Program-made: the position numbers and the translations under genes
Shown here: positions 45,141 through 55,302 of the stretch, piece by piece
Position numbering within the stretch: position 1 is the stretch's first letter
Layout of the letters: the number at the start of each line of letters is the position of its first letter
The notes under the pieces: generated by a model
Told to the model about the DNA's origin: nothing
What the model saw: only the letters and a program-made list of their open reading frames with translations
The model's database searches: none
Assembly (NCBI GenBank): GCA_023548195.1
Contig: JAJHZJ010000271.1
Location: 1 to 64,000 of the forward strand
Reading direction: 5' to 3'
Origin: Bettongia penicillata ogilbyi
Lineage: Eukaryota > Chordata > Mammalia > Diprotodontia > Potoroidae
Length of the DNA: 64,000 nt

Positions 45141-45312
45141 TCCAACATGACGATCTCTGCCCTCACGGAGCTTACATTCTATTGTTTTCCTCCCTCAGGT
45201 TTTCTCCACTCCTATCCATTCTCCACTCAGCTTTCAAACTGATTTTCCTAAAATGTTGGTCTGACTACTATTACCCTCTCCCTTTCAACAAACTCTAGTG
45301 GCTCCCTATTAC
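45141..45312 (+). repeat. Local duplicate of 44211-44372
   Basis: The two stretches align over about 170 bp with roughly 17 differences (about 90% identity). Both share the unusual junction of antisense L2 ('gagcttacattctattg') with sense L2 ('ttttcctccctcag'), so the right copy derives from this locus. The copy interrupts SINE-family sequence and is flanked by similar strings tggcccaaagggtcc and tggccaaaaggggcc. Confidence 0.85.
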
Positions 45313-45987
45313 CTTCCTGGCCAAAAGGGGCCAAGGTCTCCTGGTGCATCCTGGGTCATCTCCAGTCATCCTGAGGAATATCAGGTCACTGGATTCATAT
45401 TGCTCTGGAGGAGAAGTGAGACTAGTGACCTTACACAGTCCTCCCTCACTCAAAACAAAGTCAAGTACAAGCCATGTCATCCTTTCTCTGATGGCATGGT
45501 CTTCTTCTGCAAAAAAAGAGCAACATAACAACAACTTAAAGAAGTCTATTCATTAAATGTGTATGTCTCATTCAAACTGAGAATGTGGTAAGACTTTTGT
45601 TTAAAAGGGCCAGGGTCTCCCACTGCATCCTGGGCTATCTTCAGGCATCCTGATATCAGGCCACTGGATCCAGATGGCTCTGGAAGGGAAAGTGAGGCTG
45701 GTAACTTTGTACAGTCCTCTCTTCCTTAGATCAAAGTCAACTGCCACTCATGTTATCATCCTAATGCCATGGTTCTCTTCAAAAATGAAGGACAAACAAT
45801 TTAGTCTTCTTACACCTAACTTGTCTCCACTGAATCTTTAATGCAGTGACTCTGGTGTTTGTGTTTCTCAGAGAAGATACTCAGACTTCTGAATCAGTGC
45901 TTTCAATGACCGTCTCGCATGTCTGATCAACTCTTCCTTCTCATCTTTTTCTTCCACTTTCCCTGATTTCCTTCATGTCTCCATTAA

Positions 45988-46373
45988 TGCTAGGGTTATG
46001 GTTCAGCACTGCCAAGAGGAGCAAGTCTTATGCCTGGTCAGCAGGCTTCTTGTCCTCCTGTAGAGTTTGCGAGTAAAAGAATGAGATGGGAGAGCGTGTC
46101 ATGAAGCAACTCCAATTTACTCAAGCAAGCACTCTGATCATATGGTCTCTGCCCCGTCAGCCCAACAAACTATAGTAACACATACAACAAACCTGGAAGT
46201 ATGGTAATGGTAACACATTCTACAAACCTGGGATCATGGTAGTAAAAACAAACAGGAGTGGGGCCATCCCTTCCAGCACCATCTTGTTCACACTTCCCTG
46301 CTCCAGACTCAGTTTACCTAGTGTCTGTCAGTGTGGCATCCCAGGTGGTGTGGCAGTCAGTGCCCCTTACACA
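45988..46373 (-). mobile_element. Probable solo LTR of an endogenous retrovirus
   Basis: A 386-bp block interrupts L2. The minus strand begins tgtgtaaggg and ends ccctagca (TG...CA). An agtaaa polyadenylation-like signal occurs in 'cttgagtaaattggagttgc'. The 4-bp flanks are ttaa and ctaa. It lacks any coding sequence. It is not obviously the same family as the LTR-like block at 29713-30188. Confidence 0.5.
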
Positions 46374-46912
46374 CTAAAATCCCATCTACAGAAAGAATCC
46401 TTTCCCCATCTTTCTTAAATTTTGACCTTTTTCTCTGAAATTAGCCCCAATTTATCACATCTATATCTTGTTTGCACTTAGCTTTTTTGTATATTTTCTC
46501 CTCCATTAGACTGTGAACTTCCTGAGAGCAGGGACTTTTTTTTCCCATTTCTTTGTATCATCAACATTTAGCATAGTGCCTGGAACATAGCAGGACCTTT
46601 ATATATGTTGGTTGACTGAATAGCTATCTTAATATCTTCAAGTTTTTGAAAGACTGTCATGTGGAAAATAATAAGTCTGTTTGACTCCAGAAGTGGGTTG
46701 AAGTCATAAAATAGATTTATTTAATATTATATGTAACTAAATGATTTAATGTGCATATTAATACATTATATATTTTAATTATATATAATTCATATTGTTT
46801 ATATATATACGTATGTGTATTTTTGAAAAACTCCCTCTTCTACTGGGGGTAAGAGAGAGAGAACCATTCACGACCTGGAATTGTCCACTCCAGTGGGCTA
46901 TCAAATATATGT

Positions 46913-46924
46913 TGAGAGAGAGGG

Positions 46925-47005
<81 letters not shown>

Positions 47006-47040
47006 GAAGAGAGAGAGGGAGAGAGGAAGAGAGAGAGAGA

Positions 47041-47099
<59 letters not shown>

Positions 47100-47110
47100 G
47101 GAGAGGGGAG
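46913..47110. repeat. GA microsatellite, about 200 bp
   Basis: Nearly pure ga with scattered gaaga and gggag interruptions. Frames across it (75-115 codons) are Arg/Glu or Leu/Ser artefacts. The 290 bp to its left are AT-rich and unclassified. Confidence 0.97.
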
Positions 47111-47560
47111 AGAAGCAATGGGATAAAGTTGCAAAGAGGTAGATTTAAGCATCCATATATATATATATATATATATTTAATCATACATAAATGTATGATT
47201 AAATCTTCCTCTTTGCAAATTTAACTCATTGTCTTTGTTACCTATCTCTATCTAGCTATCTATCAATTATATATCGAACTTCTCAACATTTAGAGCTACC
47301 CAAGAGTGGAGTACATTGTTATAGGACATGAGAGGTTTTTCCTCACTCCTATCCCCAAACACAGAGAACAGTTCTACTTCCCCATTGTGCAATGACAGCT
47401 CAAATGCTGAGTCAGCTCCGCACACCACAACTTTGCATATCATCCTTCTAAGTATATTTCCTACAGACCTCTACACTTCACGTAACTAACCAATTAGTAT
47501 TTATTAGGAACTATTTTTTTTTAATTTGAAAGCAGTACCTGGCTTCCCAGAATATGCCAA
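47111..47560. other. Unclassified DNA with a TA repeat
   Basis: A pure TA run at about 47153-47176, flanked by 'aatcatacataaatgtatga', a small palindromic stretch. Otherwise unrecognised. Confidence 0.5.
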
Positions 47561-48360
47561 TGCTCCTCATTTTAATTCAGATGATGGCAATACAGAAATA
47601 AACATGTACCAAAAGCATTCAGAGTGAGTTGAAGGTAACCCTAGAGGGGACGGTGGTGGTAGCTGGGGAGACAGGAGAGGCTTCCTACAGAAACCTGTGC
47701 TTAATCTTGAAGGAAGGCAAGGATTCTCAGAGTAAGAGGTAAGGAGGGAAAACATAGCAGGGAGGACAGTACATACAAAGGCATGGAGCTAGGAGATGGA
47801 GTGTAGTATTTGAGGAATGTCACATAAGGTGGTATGGCTGGGCTATGTGAAGAGAATTAATATGGAAGACAACAGTTCTTAACCATCTTTGTGTGATAGA
47901 TCCTTTTATTAGTATCATGGTCTTTACAGCCCTTCTCAGAATAATATTTTTAGTTGCATATAGGATTAGAAAGAGAACCAATATTGCTGAAATTCAATTA
48001 ACATATATTCATTAAAGGTCACAGATTACAGGTTAAGAACCCTTGATATAGGGAGACCAAGAAAATTAGAAAGGAACCAGGCTGTGAGGAACTGTAAATG
48101 TCATACATAGGGGTCTATATTTGATTCCAGAGATAATAGGAAGCTGCAGGAGTTTGGGGTCTGTGAAAGGAGGGTGATGTGGGAATAAATAGTTTTAGGA
48201 AAATCACATTGGTTGCTGTGTTCAGAATGGAGGTGGGAAGAGACTTGAGAAAAGAAGACCAATAAGTAGACTGTTGCGATAGTCCGGGTGAGAGGTGACA
48301 AGGACCTAAAGTAGGGTAATAATGGAGTGGAGATAAAGAGAGTATTTGAGAAATGTAGAG
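47561..48360 (-). mobile_element. L2 LINE, antisense, interrupted by a hAT-like element
   Basis: Left block 47561-47871 ('gagaggcttcctacagaaac', 'catggagctaggagatggag') and right block 48045-48360 ('taggaagctgcaggagtttg', 'atcacattggttgctgtgtt', 'gttgcgatagtccgggtgag') read antisense L2 in order. The insertion at 47872-48044 lies between them. Confidence 0.8.
47872..48044. mobile_element. hAT-like non-autonomous DNA transposon in L2
   Basis: About 173 bp with 10-bp perfect terminal inverted repeats gttcttaacc (47875-47884) and ggttaagaac (48031-48040). The interior includes 'gtgtgatagatccttttatt' and 'ttctcagaataatattttta', resembling mammalian Charlie/MER-type hAT fossils. No transposase coding sequence, and the flanking 8-bp duplication is not clear. 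Confidence 0.65.
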
Positions 48361-49358
48361 AAAACAACGACAACAAAACGAACAAGTTTTGTCAGCTGAT
48401 TGCATTTATGAGATGAGTGACTGAGTAAATGAGGATGACACTCGAGGTTAGTAGGCTTGGTTTCTGGTTCTGAAGAATGTGGCTTGGTTCCCTGGGAGTT
48501 CTGATATTCGTAGTCATTTATCCTGTAAGAGTGAATTATTCCTGCTTTCACTCCCTAAAACCATCTTAGAAAGCATTTCCCTTCTTTCCCAATAATAACT
48601 TTATAGATAGATCACAATCTGTGAACAAATATCTACTTAACAACTATCGTGGTAGAAAGGGCCCTCCCATTTCCCTTATTAACTAACTTTCAGAAGTCAA
48701 CAAATATCTCAGTTCTATAGTCTAATTCCCCTCAACTACTTCCTGTGCTCAGTAATCCCAAAGTGAACAAATGGAAGCAGTGATAGTGGATAAAACCTCA
48801 CTCCTGACCTATCACCATGGAATCTCTGCAAAGGAGGAATAATCTCAAATACTGGTCCTATATAAAAAAATAAAAGCAAAGAAGCCATGTTGAGATTTAC
48901 CGTACTTTCCTGATCTGGGAAACAGGATGATCCTATTCTGCATGCAGACTTGGAGACCAACAGTATTTCATTCCTATTTCCAGCCAGCTGTAAAGAACAT
49001 CTGGCAATAAATTTCTTTTGGACACTTTAGTCTTGTGTATGGATTCCCTTATTCTCTTTATAGTGCAGATGCTTGGTTTACCACATAATCACTCATTTCA
49101 AGTAAGTAGCACTAATTTAAACTTTCCTCATTGATACTAGGTCGGATCAGGATTAAATATTAGTCTAATGTCCTTTATTCTTCCAGTTTGGAGTCAATAT
49201 ATTTTCTAACATCAGCACTTTTAACAAGCTCAGAAGTTGGATAGAACACCTCTACTTTATTCACCAGGGTTTTTCATGTCCTTCTGGTGCCAACTGAAAT
49301 AATATCAAATTCTTTGAGTGGTGGCCAAGCTTTCCCTGGTATTGTTGTATCCTTGGAA
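48361..49358. other. Unclassified unique DNA, 1 kb
   Basis: Frames of 67-81 codons on the minus strand (48306-48551, 48736-48960) have no recognisable domain. No repeat family recognised. Confidence 0.4.
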
Positions 49359-49482
49359 CATCCATCCATCCATCCATCCATCCATCCATCCATCCATCCA
49401 TCCATCCATCCATCCATCCATCCATCCATCCATCCATCTATCCATCCATCCATCCATCCATCCATCCATCCATCCATCTATC
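49359..49482. repeat. CATC tetranucleotide array, about 31 units
   Basis: 124 bp of catc repeats with a single catcta interruption near 49437 and another at the end. Frames reading Ile-His-Pro-Ser or Met-Asp-Gly-Trp are artefacts. Not a CRISPR: there are no spacers. Confidence 0.97.
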
Positions 49483-50999
49483 ATATCTGTCTGTCCGTCT
49501 ATTTGTTGGCAGCTAGTAGAGTTTTTGCATGCAACAACTGTTTAATGTTTGTTGAATGAAAAGCAATTCTCAATAATTTAACATTGCTAACTGCCTCCCC
49601 TATAAAAAGGCACAGGCTGTAAGTTGTTGAGCAAATCCCTTTTTAACATTATCTTTTCTCTTCTTCTAGATTGTCCTTAATTTCCATTCATTTGCATTCC
49701 CCAACAGTTATTTTCCCTTATGTTACTTTGGTGAGGTTTGCCACCATAGATTCAAGTTTTTCTATTCTGCTTATTACTTCTATTGTGTAGGCCATTAACC
49801 TTCTGCTTTCAAAATTCTTATTTTTTTCTAAGACATTTGGGAACAGTCTTCTATGGTTCCATGCTTTCTTGGGAACCCATAGGGTACTCTGCTTCGTTGG
49901 GTATTATATTTCTTTCTTGTAATATTTATTCATAGATGTTATATTCATGTAGCTGATCTGGAGGCTCTATTCCTCTCTATTATTAACATCTTCTCTGTGG
50001 ATTTACCTGAACTTTCTTGCTCTTGAAAAATTTCATCTTTGAAATTTAGTCTTTCCCTCTTTATATTTCCCTATTTCTCACTTTCTGATTCTTTCACCTT
50101 TGATTGTGGTTTCCCTGAAGGATGGACCTCAGAGCCAACTTATCCTTCTCTTGCACTGGGCAATTTATTTTTCACCTGGTTCTTTCAGTCTTTGCCCTAA
50201 GTGACTTATGGGAGGCACATATCAAGCTCCACCTGGATGCTGGTCATTTTGCATCAGGCAGGCAAGTGAATCCATACACACTCTAGTATATTACCCAGAT
50301 TTCCTCTGTCAGTTTTGTAGATGAATACTATTACAGCACAGAACATTAATCCTACTGTAGTTCTATCCAGAAGAAGCTTCTAACTTTTGGCTTCCCATGG
50401 CAGAGGGAGGTAGCGTTGAGTTCTCTTGCAAGTTCATAAGGTGGCTTGTACAGCCTGGCCAGAGCATGAGAGCTGACTGGAGAGGGAGTGGTGAGTGAGT
50501 AGGTTAGGGTTTAATGATTAGCCTTCTCTGCTATTAGGTCATTGAGATTTCATTTCATTAGGGTTCTTCATATCTTAGACTGTGGATATGGCTGAAATTG
50601 TTTTATGTCTTGCTAATATTTCTCTTTTATAGAGGTTTAAGAGATCATGAACATCAGAGAAAGTATCTGGCCTTCCATCTTTGGGTAAATTATCAAATAA
50701 CCCCTAGTTTGATTTAATCTTGAAATTTGGTTATCCAAAATTTGAATTAACTCTCCAGGCATCCCTTAGGAAGAGTTCATCAATGAAGGAATATTTATGA
50801 ATGAGCACATTGAGCAGAAATTGTTGCCTTTATCATCTTCTCCCCACCCCAAGTGGAGGACTCACATACATAAACTCGCTTTCTACCCAATATATCTGAC
50901 ATTTTGTTTGTCTTTTAGTTGCAATGCTAGGAAATCTAGTTAAATGTATTACTTTATTGTAGGAAGGCTGGGAAGGTAGTGGAAAAAAATCATTTGAGT
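49483..50999. other. Unclassified DNA, possible antisense retroelement ORF
   Basis: On the minus strand at about 49660-49840 a broken frame reads a coiled-coil-like string (SRIEKLESMVANLTKVT) after ENFESRRLMAYTIEVI. It may be a very old L1 ORF1 or similar, but stops interrupt it and no flanking landmarks confirm it. The remainder is unrecognised. Confidence 0.3.
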
Positions 51000-51170
51000 A
51001 TTATAGTTTAGGGTACAGACCTCTGAACTAGAAGACCCTAATGTTGGCCCTGTGAATAACTAGCTATTGACAATGGAATCAATTTCTCTAGACCTCAATT
51101 GTCTCAGCTGTGCAATAGTTATAATAATGCTAGTCCTACCTGCCTCATGAGGATGAATGGTATAACAGAC
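51000..51170 (+). mobile_element. MIR-type CORE-SINE, sense
   Basis: 'gggtacagacctctgaacta', 'gacctcaattgtctcagctg', 'ttataataatgctagtccta' and 'cctgcctcatgaggatgaat' keep MIR order. Confidence 0.75.
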
Positions 51171-51189
51171 ATGATAATAATAATGTAAG

Positions 51190-51445
51190 CTGAAGTTCAC
51201 TAACTCTAAGTTTTTCAAAATTCTATTCTTGAACTAACTTGTTTAATGCTCATAGCTCCTCTGGGAGGTAGGTGTGAAAGGTATGAATATAACAATTTTA
51301 CATATGAGTAAAGTAAGGCTCAGAGAACTGAAGGAATATTCCCGGAGTCACACGTGTTACAGATAACCTAACGAAGGACTTGAACCCAGATCTACCATAA
51401 CTGCAAGTCATATGCTCTTTCTACTAGACTATGCTGTCTCTCAGT
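51190..51445 (-). mobile_element. MIR-type CORE-SINE, antisense
   Basis: 'aatgctcatagctcctctgg', 'acatatgagtaaagtaaggc', 'gacttgaacccagatctacc' and 'tttctactagactatgctgt' keep MIR antisense order. Confidence 0.75.
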
Positions 51446-51539
51446 ACATTAAATTGTTTTAAAAAATGATATTACAATATTACATTGCTGAAAGTTACTA
51501 CATTAATTGCAAGTAATTATTGCTCTTGTGATATTTAGT

Positions 51540-51640
51540 ATGGATTATAGGCACATTTTCTCATCAAATGAGATAATATTTGTAAAAACTGCTTAGTATC
51601 ATGTCTAGTATATAATAGGTGCTAGATAAGTTTTCATTTC
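51540..51640 (+). mobile_element. MIR 3' fragment, sense
   Basis: 'tcatcaaatgagataatatt', 'aactgcttagtatcatgtct' and 'ataataggtgctagataag'. Confidence 0.65.
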
Positions 51641-51954
51641 CTTCCCTCTCCTTCATTTCCCTGGTTTTGCTTTATTAACTGCTATTACAACTTCATTTGC
51701 CTCAAAATTTCCATGGAAGAGTCAACAATATGGTTCTAGAATTCCATAATGTTTGCTTGGTGTAAGAGTGTGAAAAAAAGTTAAAAAGAATTAGATATAA
51801 TTTCAGCTTTTTACATGTTTGTAATCTATTGAGAGAAGGGAGACATTCATTTGATAGTATATTTGCAAAGCAAATGGTAATGGCACAAGTATAAGACATA
51901 ACCAAATGAGATTGTGTAATGACATACCTAGGTGCATAGGAAATTGCTTAAAAT
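51641..51954. other. Unclassified unique DNA
   Basis: Between a MIR 3' end and HAL1-like copy D. Minus-strand frames of 67-68 codons have no domain support. Confidence 0.4.
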
Positions 51955-52277
51955 TTCTAAGTTTTATTTTTAAATTATTTATTATTAGTTTTTCAATATT
52001 CGTTTCCACAAGATTTGAGTTCTAAATTTTCTCCCTATCTCTCTTCCCCGACCCTGAGATGGCATGCTTTTTGATTTCCCCTGCACGATTTTCCCTCCCT
52101 TCTATCACACTCTCTTTCTCATCCCCTTTCCCTTGCTTTCTTGTAGGGCAAGAGAGATCTTTATACCTCATTGCCAGTGTATCTTATTTCCCATTTGTAA
52201 ATAAAAAGTTTTTAACATAGTTTTAAAACTTTGAGTTCCAAATTGTCTTCCTTTGTCACTCCCCACTCATTCTCATT

Positions 52278-52925
52278 TTTAATTATATTAATTTTATTTA
52301 TTTTTAGTGTTCTACAATCACTGCCATATAACTTAGATTTTTTTCCCCTATCTACCCCATACCTCCTCCCTCCCTCCCCAAGACAGCATACAAATCTGTG
52401 TAGGATCTACACATACATTTCAATTAAATATATTTTCACTGTAATCATGCTGTGCAGAAGAATGAAAATGAATGAGAGAAATAATGTAACAAACCAAAAT
52501 GTAATACACTCACAAAAAAAATTGATCTGCTACATTCTTCAATTGACTGTCATAGCTCTTTCTCTGGATGTGGAGGACATTTTGCCTTAGAAGACAACTG
52601 TAGTTTGTTTTTTTTTTTAAAATCCTTGCATTTTTTAAATCCTTCTTCATAGAAGATCCAAGTCTTCCAGAAAAACTCTTGCACACTGTGGTTGCTGTTG
52701 TGCACAAAGTTCTCCTGGTTCTGCTCCTTTTGCTCTGCATCAGATCGTATAAGTCTTTCCAGGCCTCTCTGAAATCTTCTTGTTCATCATTTCTTATAGT
52801 GCAGTAGTATTCCATTACATTCATATACTATAATTTATTCAGCCCAATTGATGGGCATCCCCTTGATTTCCAGTTTTTGGCCACCGCCATTACAAAGAGG
52901 GCTGCTATAAATATTTTTGTACATC
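52278..52925 (-). mobile_element. 5'-truncated L1 nested in copy D
   Basis: Contains the end of ORF2 (minus-strand frame 52510-52824 begins MNVMEYYCTIRNDEQEDF, matching the conserved MEYY...I C-terminal segment) and the L1 3' UTR. Flanks ccactcattctcatt (52263-52277) and ctactcgtcctcatt (52926-52940) match 12 of 15. The surrounding HAL1-like 3' UTR is contiguous once it is removed. Confidence 0.85.
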
Positions 52926-53414
52926 CTACTCGTCCTCATTGAGAAGGCAAGCGATTCAACATAGGTTATACATGTGTAGTTATGCAAAACACTTCCATAA
53001 TAGTCATGTTGTGAAAGACTAACTGTATTCCATCTTATCCTACCCCCCACTTATTCTATTTTCTCCTTTGCTCTTGTCCCTTTTCAAAAGAGTTTGCTTC
53101 TGAATACCCTTCCCCAAACTACCTTCCCTTCTATCATCCCCCCACTTCTCCCTTACTTTCCTGTAGGGTAAGATATCCAGTTAAGTATATATAGTATTCC
53201 CTCCTTAAGCCAAATCCTATGAGAGTAAGGTTAATATATTCCCTCTCACTTCCCCTGCTTTCACTCCACTGTGAAACTTTTTCTCTTGACTCTTTAACAT
53301 GAGACAATTTACCTCATTCTACATCTTCTGTTCTCCCAGTATATTCATCTTTTACCCCTTAATTTTATTTTTATATGTCATCCTTTTATGATCAACTCAT
53401 CCTATGCCCTGTAA

Positions 53415-53488
<74 letters not shown>

Positions 53489-53518
53489 ATCTGCCTGTCT
53501 GTGTCTGTCTGTCTATCT
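53415..53518. repeat. CTAT tetranucleotide array in copy D
   Basis: About 19 pure ctat units followed by ctgc/ctgt variants. It sits at the position where copies A, B and C carry CA/TG repeats, just after ORF1. Confidence 0.95.
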
Positions 53519-53626
53519 CCTCCAACTACCTTAATACTGAAAAAATTCCATATAAGAATGTAAACAGTTTACCTTCAGTAAATCCCTTATGATTTCTCTT
53601 TCTTGTTTACTTTTTCATGCTTTTCT

Positions 53627-54671
53627 TGATTCTTGTACCAGAAAGTCAATTTTTTTATTCAACTCTGGTCTTTTCAGCAAGGATGCTTGAATGTCCTCTA
53701 GTTGAATGTTTATTTTTCCCCTGAAATATTATACTCAGTTTTGCTGGGTAGAAGATTCTTGATTTCAATCCTAGGTCCTTTGTCCTCCAGAATATCATAT
53801 TTCATGCCCTTTGATCCCCAGTTAGGAGTTGCTAGATCCTCTGTTAAACTGATTGTATTTCCACAATATTTAAATTGTTTCTTTCTGACTGCTTGTAATA
53901 TTTTCTCCTTGACCTGGAAGCTCTGGAATTTTACTACAATATTTATAGGAGTTTTCCTTTTGAGATCTCTTCCAAGAGGCGACCGGTGGATTCTTTCCAT
54001 TTCCATTTTAAGTTTTGGTTCTAGAATATCAGGGCAATTTTCCTTGATAATTTCTTGAAAGATGATGTCTACATTCTTGTTTTGATCATAGCTTTCAGGT
54101 AGTCCAATAATTTTAAAATTACCTTTCCTGGATATATTTTTCCAGGTCAGTTGAGATATTTCAGATTTTCTTCTATTTTTTTCATTTCTTTGGTACTGTT
54201 TTATATTTTCTTGATTTCATATAAAGTCATACTCCATTCTAATTTTGGAGGAATTATTTTCTTCAATGAGGTTTTGGAACTCTTTTCCCATTTGGCCAAT
54301 TGTACTTTTTAAGGCATGCTTCTACCTATTAGGTTTTGGACCTCTTTTGCCATTTGGGTTAGTCTATTTTAAGGTGTTATTTTCTTTAGGTTTTTTTTAG
54401 GGGGGATCTTATTTAGCAAGCAGTTGATAGTTTTTCAGGATTTTCTTGTCATTTCTTCTCATTTCTTTTCCCAGTTTTTCCTCTACTTCTCTTACTTGAT
54501 TTTCAAAATTTCTTTTTGAATTCTTCCATGACCTGAGACCAATTCCCATTTTTTCTTAGAGGCTTTTGATATATAGAGCTTTGACTTTGTTGTCTTCTTC
54601 TATTTGCATGTTTTGGTCTTTGTCACCAAAATAAGATTCTATAGTCTGAGTTTTTCATGTTGTCTGCTCAT
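53627..54671 (-). pseudogene. L1-like ORF1 of copy D, heavily broken
   Basis: The putative start at 54671 reads MSRQHEKL instead of MPRKGK. The best preserved part is the minus-strand frame 53710-54006, with MERIHRSPLGRDLKRKTPIN, VKEKILQAVRKKQFKYCGNT and EDLATPNW, matching RRM and C-terminal domain positions 240-310 of copy B. Elsewhere indels dominate. It is the most degraded of the four ORF1 copies. Confidence 0.8.
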
Positions 54672-55302
54672 CTTCCCAGTCAAATACTTGAATTTTTCAA
54701 CTTTTTCTCAAGGTAGTATTCTACTTTCAGTGGGAGTAGGGTCAGGGATGGGTGTACTGTTCCAGACTTCAGAGTTTTTTTTTATCAACCACCAGATCCC
54801 CCTGTCTCTGGGCCAAGAAGTCTGGAAACAGCAGTTGCTGCTGTTGCTGTTGCCACTGACATCATAGCCCCCACCTCCCTCACCCTGGGGCTGGACACAG
54901 ACTCCAACTGATTTGTGTTCTCCTCTTTTATCTAGGTCCCACAGAGTTTTCCCACTGACCTTCTATTCTGTCTCTGATGTTTGCTGGTTGAAAAGTTTGG
55001 AAACTGCCACAGCTGTCAGTGATTCAGTACCCTGAGTCCTACTTCAGCCCTGTCTATTCCAGCAGAGCACACAGTGGACTGTGCTGCACTCACAGACTGG
55101 TGCAATAGACCCTTCCTGTTGAACTTACAGGTTGTCTTAGGCTGGAGATTTGTTTCACTCTGTCATTTTGTGAATTCTGAGGCTCTAGAATTTGTTTAGA
55201 GTCATTTTACAGATATTTGGAGGGTTTTGGTGGGAGAACTCAAGGAAGTCCATGCTTTTACTGCACCATCTTGGATCCACTCCTCAGTTCTAAGTTTTAT
55301 TT

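Larger units (their letters stand above)
44458..45798 (+). mobile_element. Composite SINE-like insertion with three repeated 3' modules
   Basis: A 1341-bp block bounded by a perfect 14-bp duplication atttagtcttctta (44444-44457 and 45799-45812). It holds three copies of the 3' domain seen in the SINE at 5262-5578: about 44604-44727, 45313-45538 and 45544-45798. Each ends like 'ggacaaacaa' or 'agcaacataacaac'. Between modules 1 and 2 lies about 580 bp of other sequence ('gttgacttgggttttactgg', 'gtccctgactacttctttta', 'cttacctc'-type strings), perhaps the 5' part of the same family. The ends suggest RTE-style mobilisation, but the family name is uncertain. Confidence 0.65.
44237..46622 (+). mobile_element. 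L2 LINE, sense, interrupted by two insertions
   Basis: L2 blocks 44237-44457 ('attttcctaaaacactgatc', 'ctctagtggctccctattac'), 45813-45987 ('tttaatgcagtgactctggt') and 46374-46622 ('ccattagactgtgaacttcc', 'tagcatagtgcctggaacat') are contiguous in L2 order. The gaps are a 1.34-kb composite element and a probable solo LTR. Confidence 0.8.
51970..55287 (-). mobile_element. HAL1-like half-L1 element, copy D, with nested L1
   Basis: Minus-strand element between perfect 15-bp duplications ttctaagttttattt (51955-51969 and 55288-55302). Its minus-strand start is 'gaggagtggatccaagatgg'. ORF1 is a pseudogene (53627-54671); a TATC microsatellite follows ORF1; the 3' UTR is split by an L1 (52278-52925). 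Without that L1 it is about 2.66 kb, the same as copy C. No ORF2. Confidence 0.88.

Noticed and set aside
46795..47184. Arg/Glu- and Leu/Ser-rich frames of 81-115 codons
   Set aside because: Artefacts of the GA microsatellite at 46913-47110.
49274..49559. CRISPR-like or minisatellite-coded repeat protein at the CATC array
   Set aside because: Pure tetranucleotide units without spacers; frames read Ile-His-Pro-Ser or Met-Asp-Gly-Trp.
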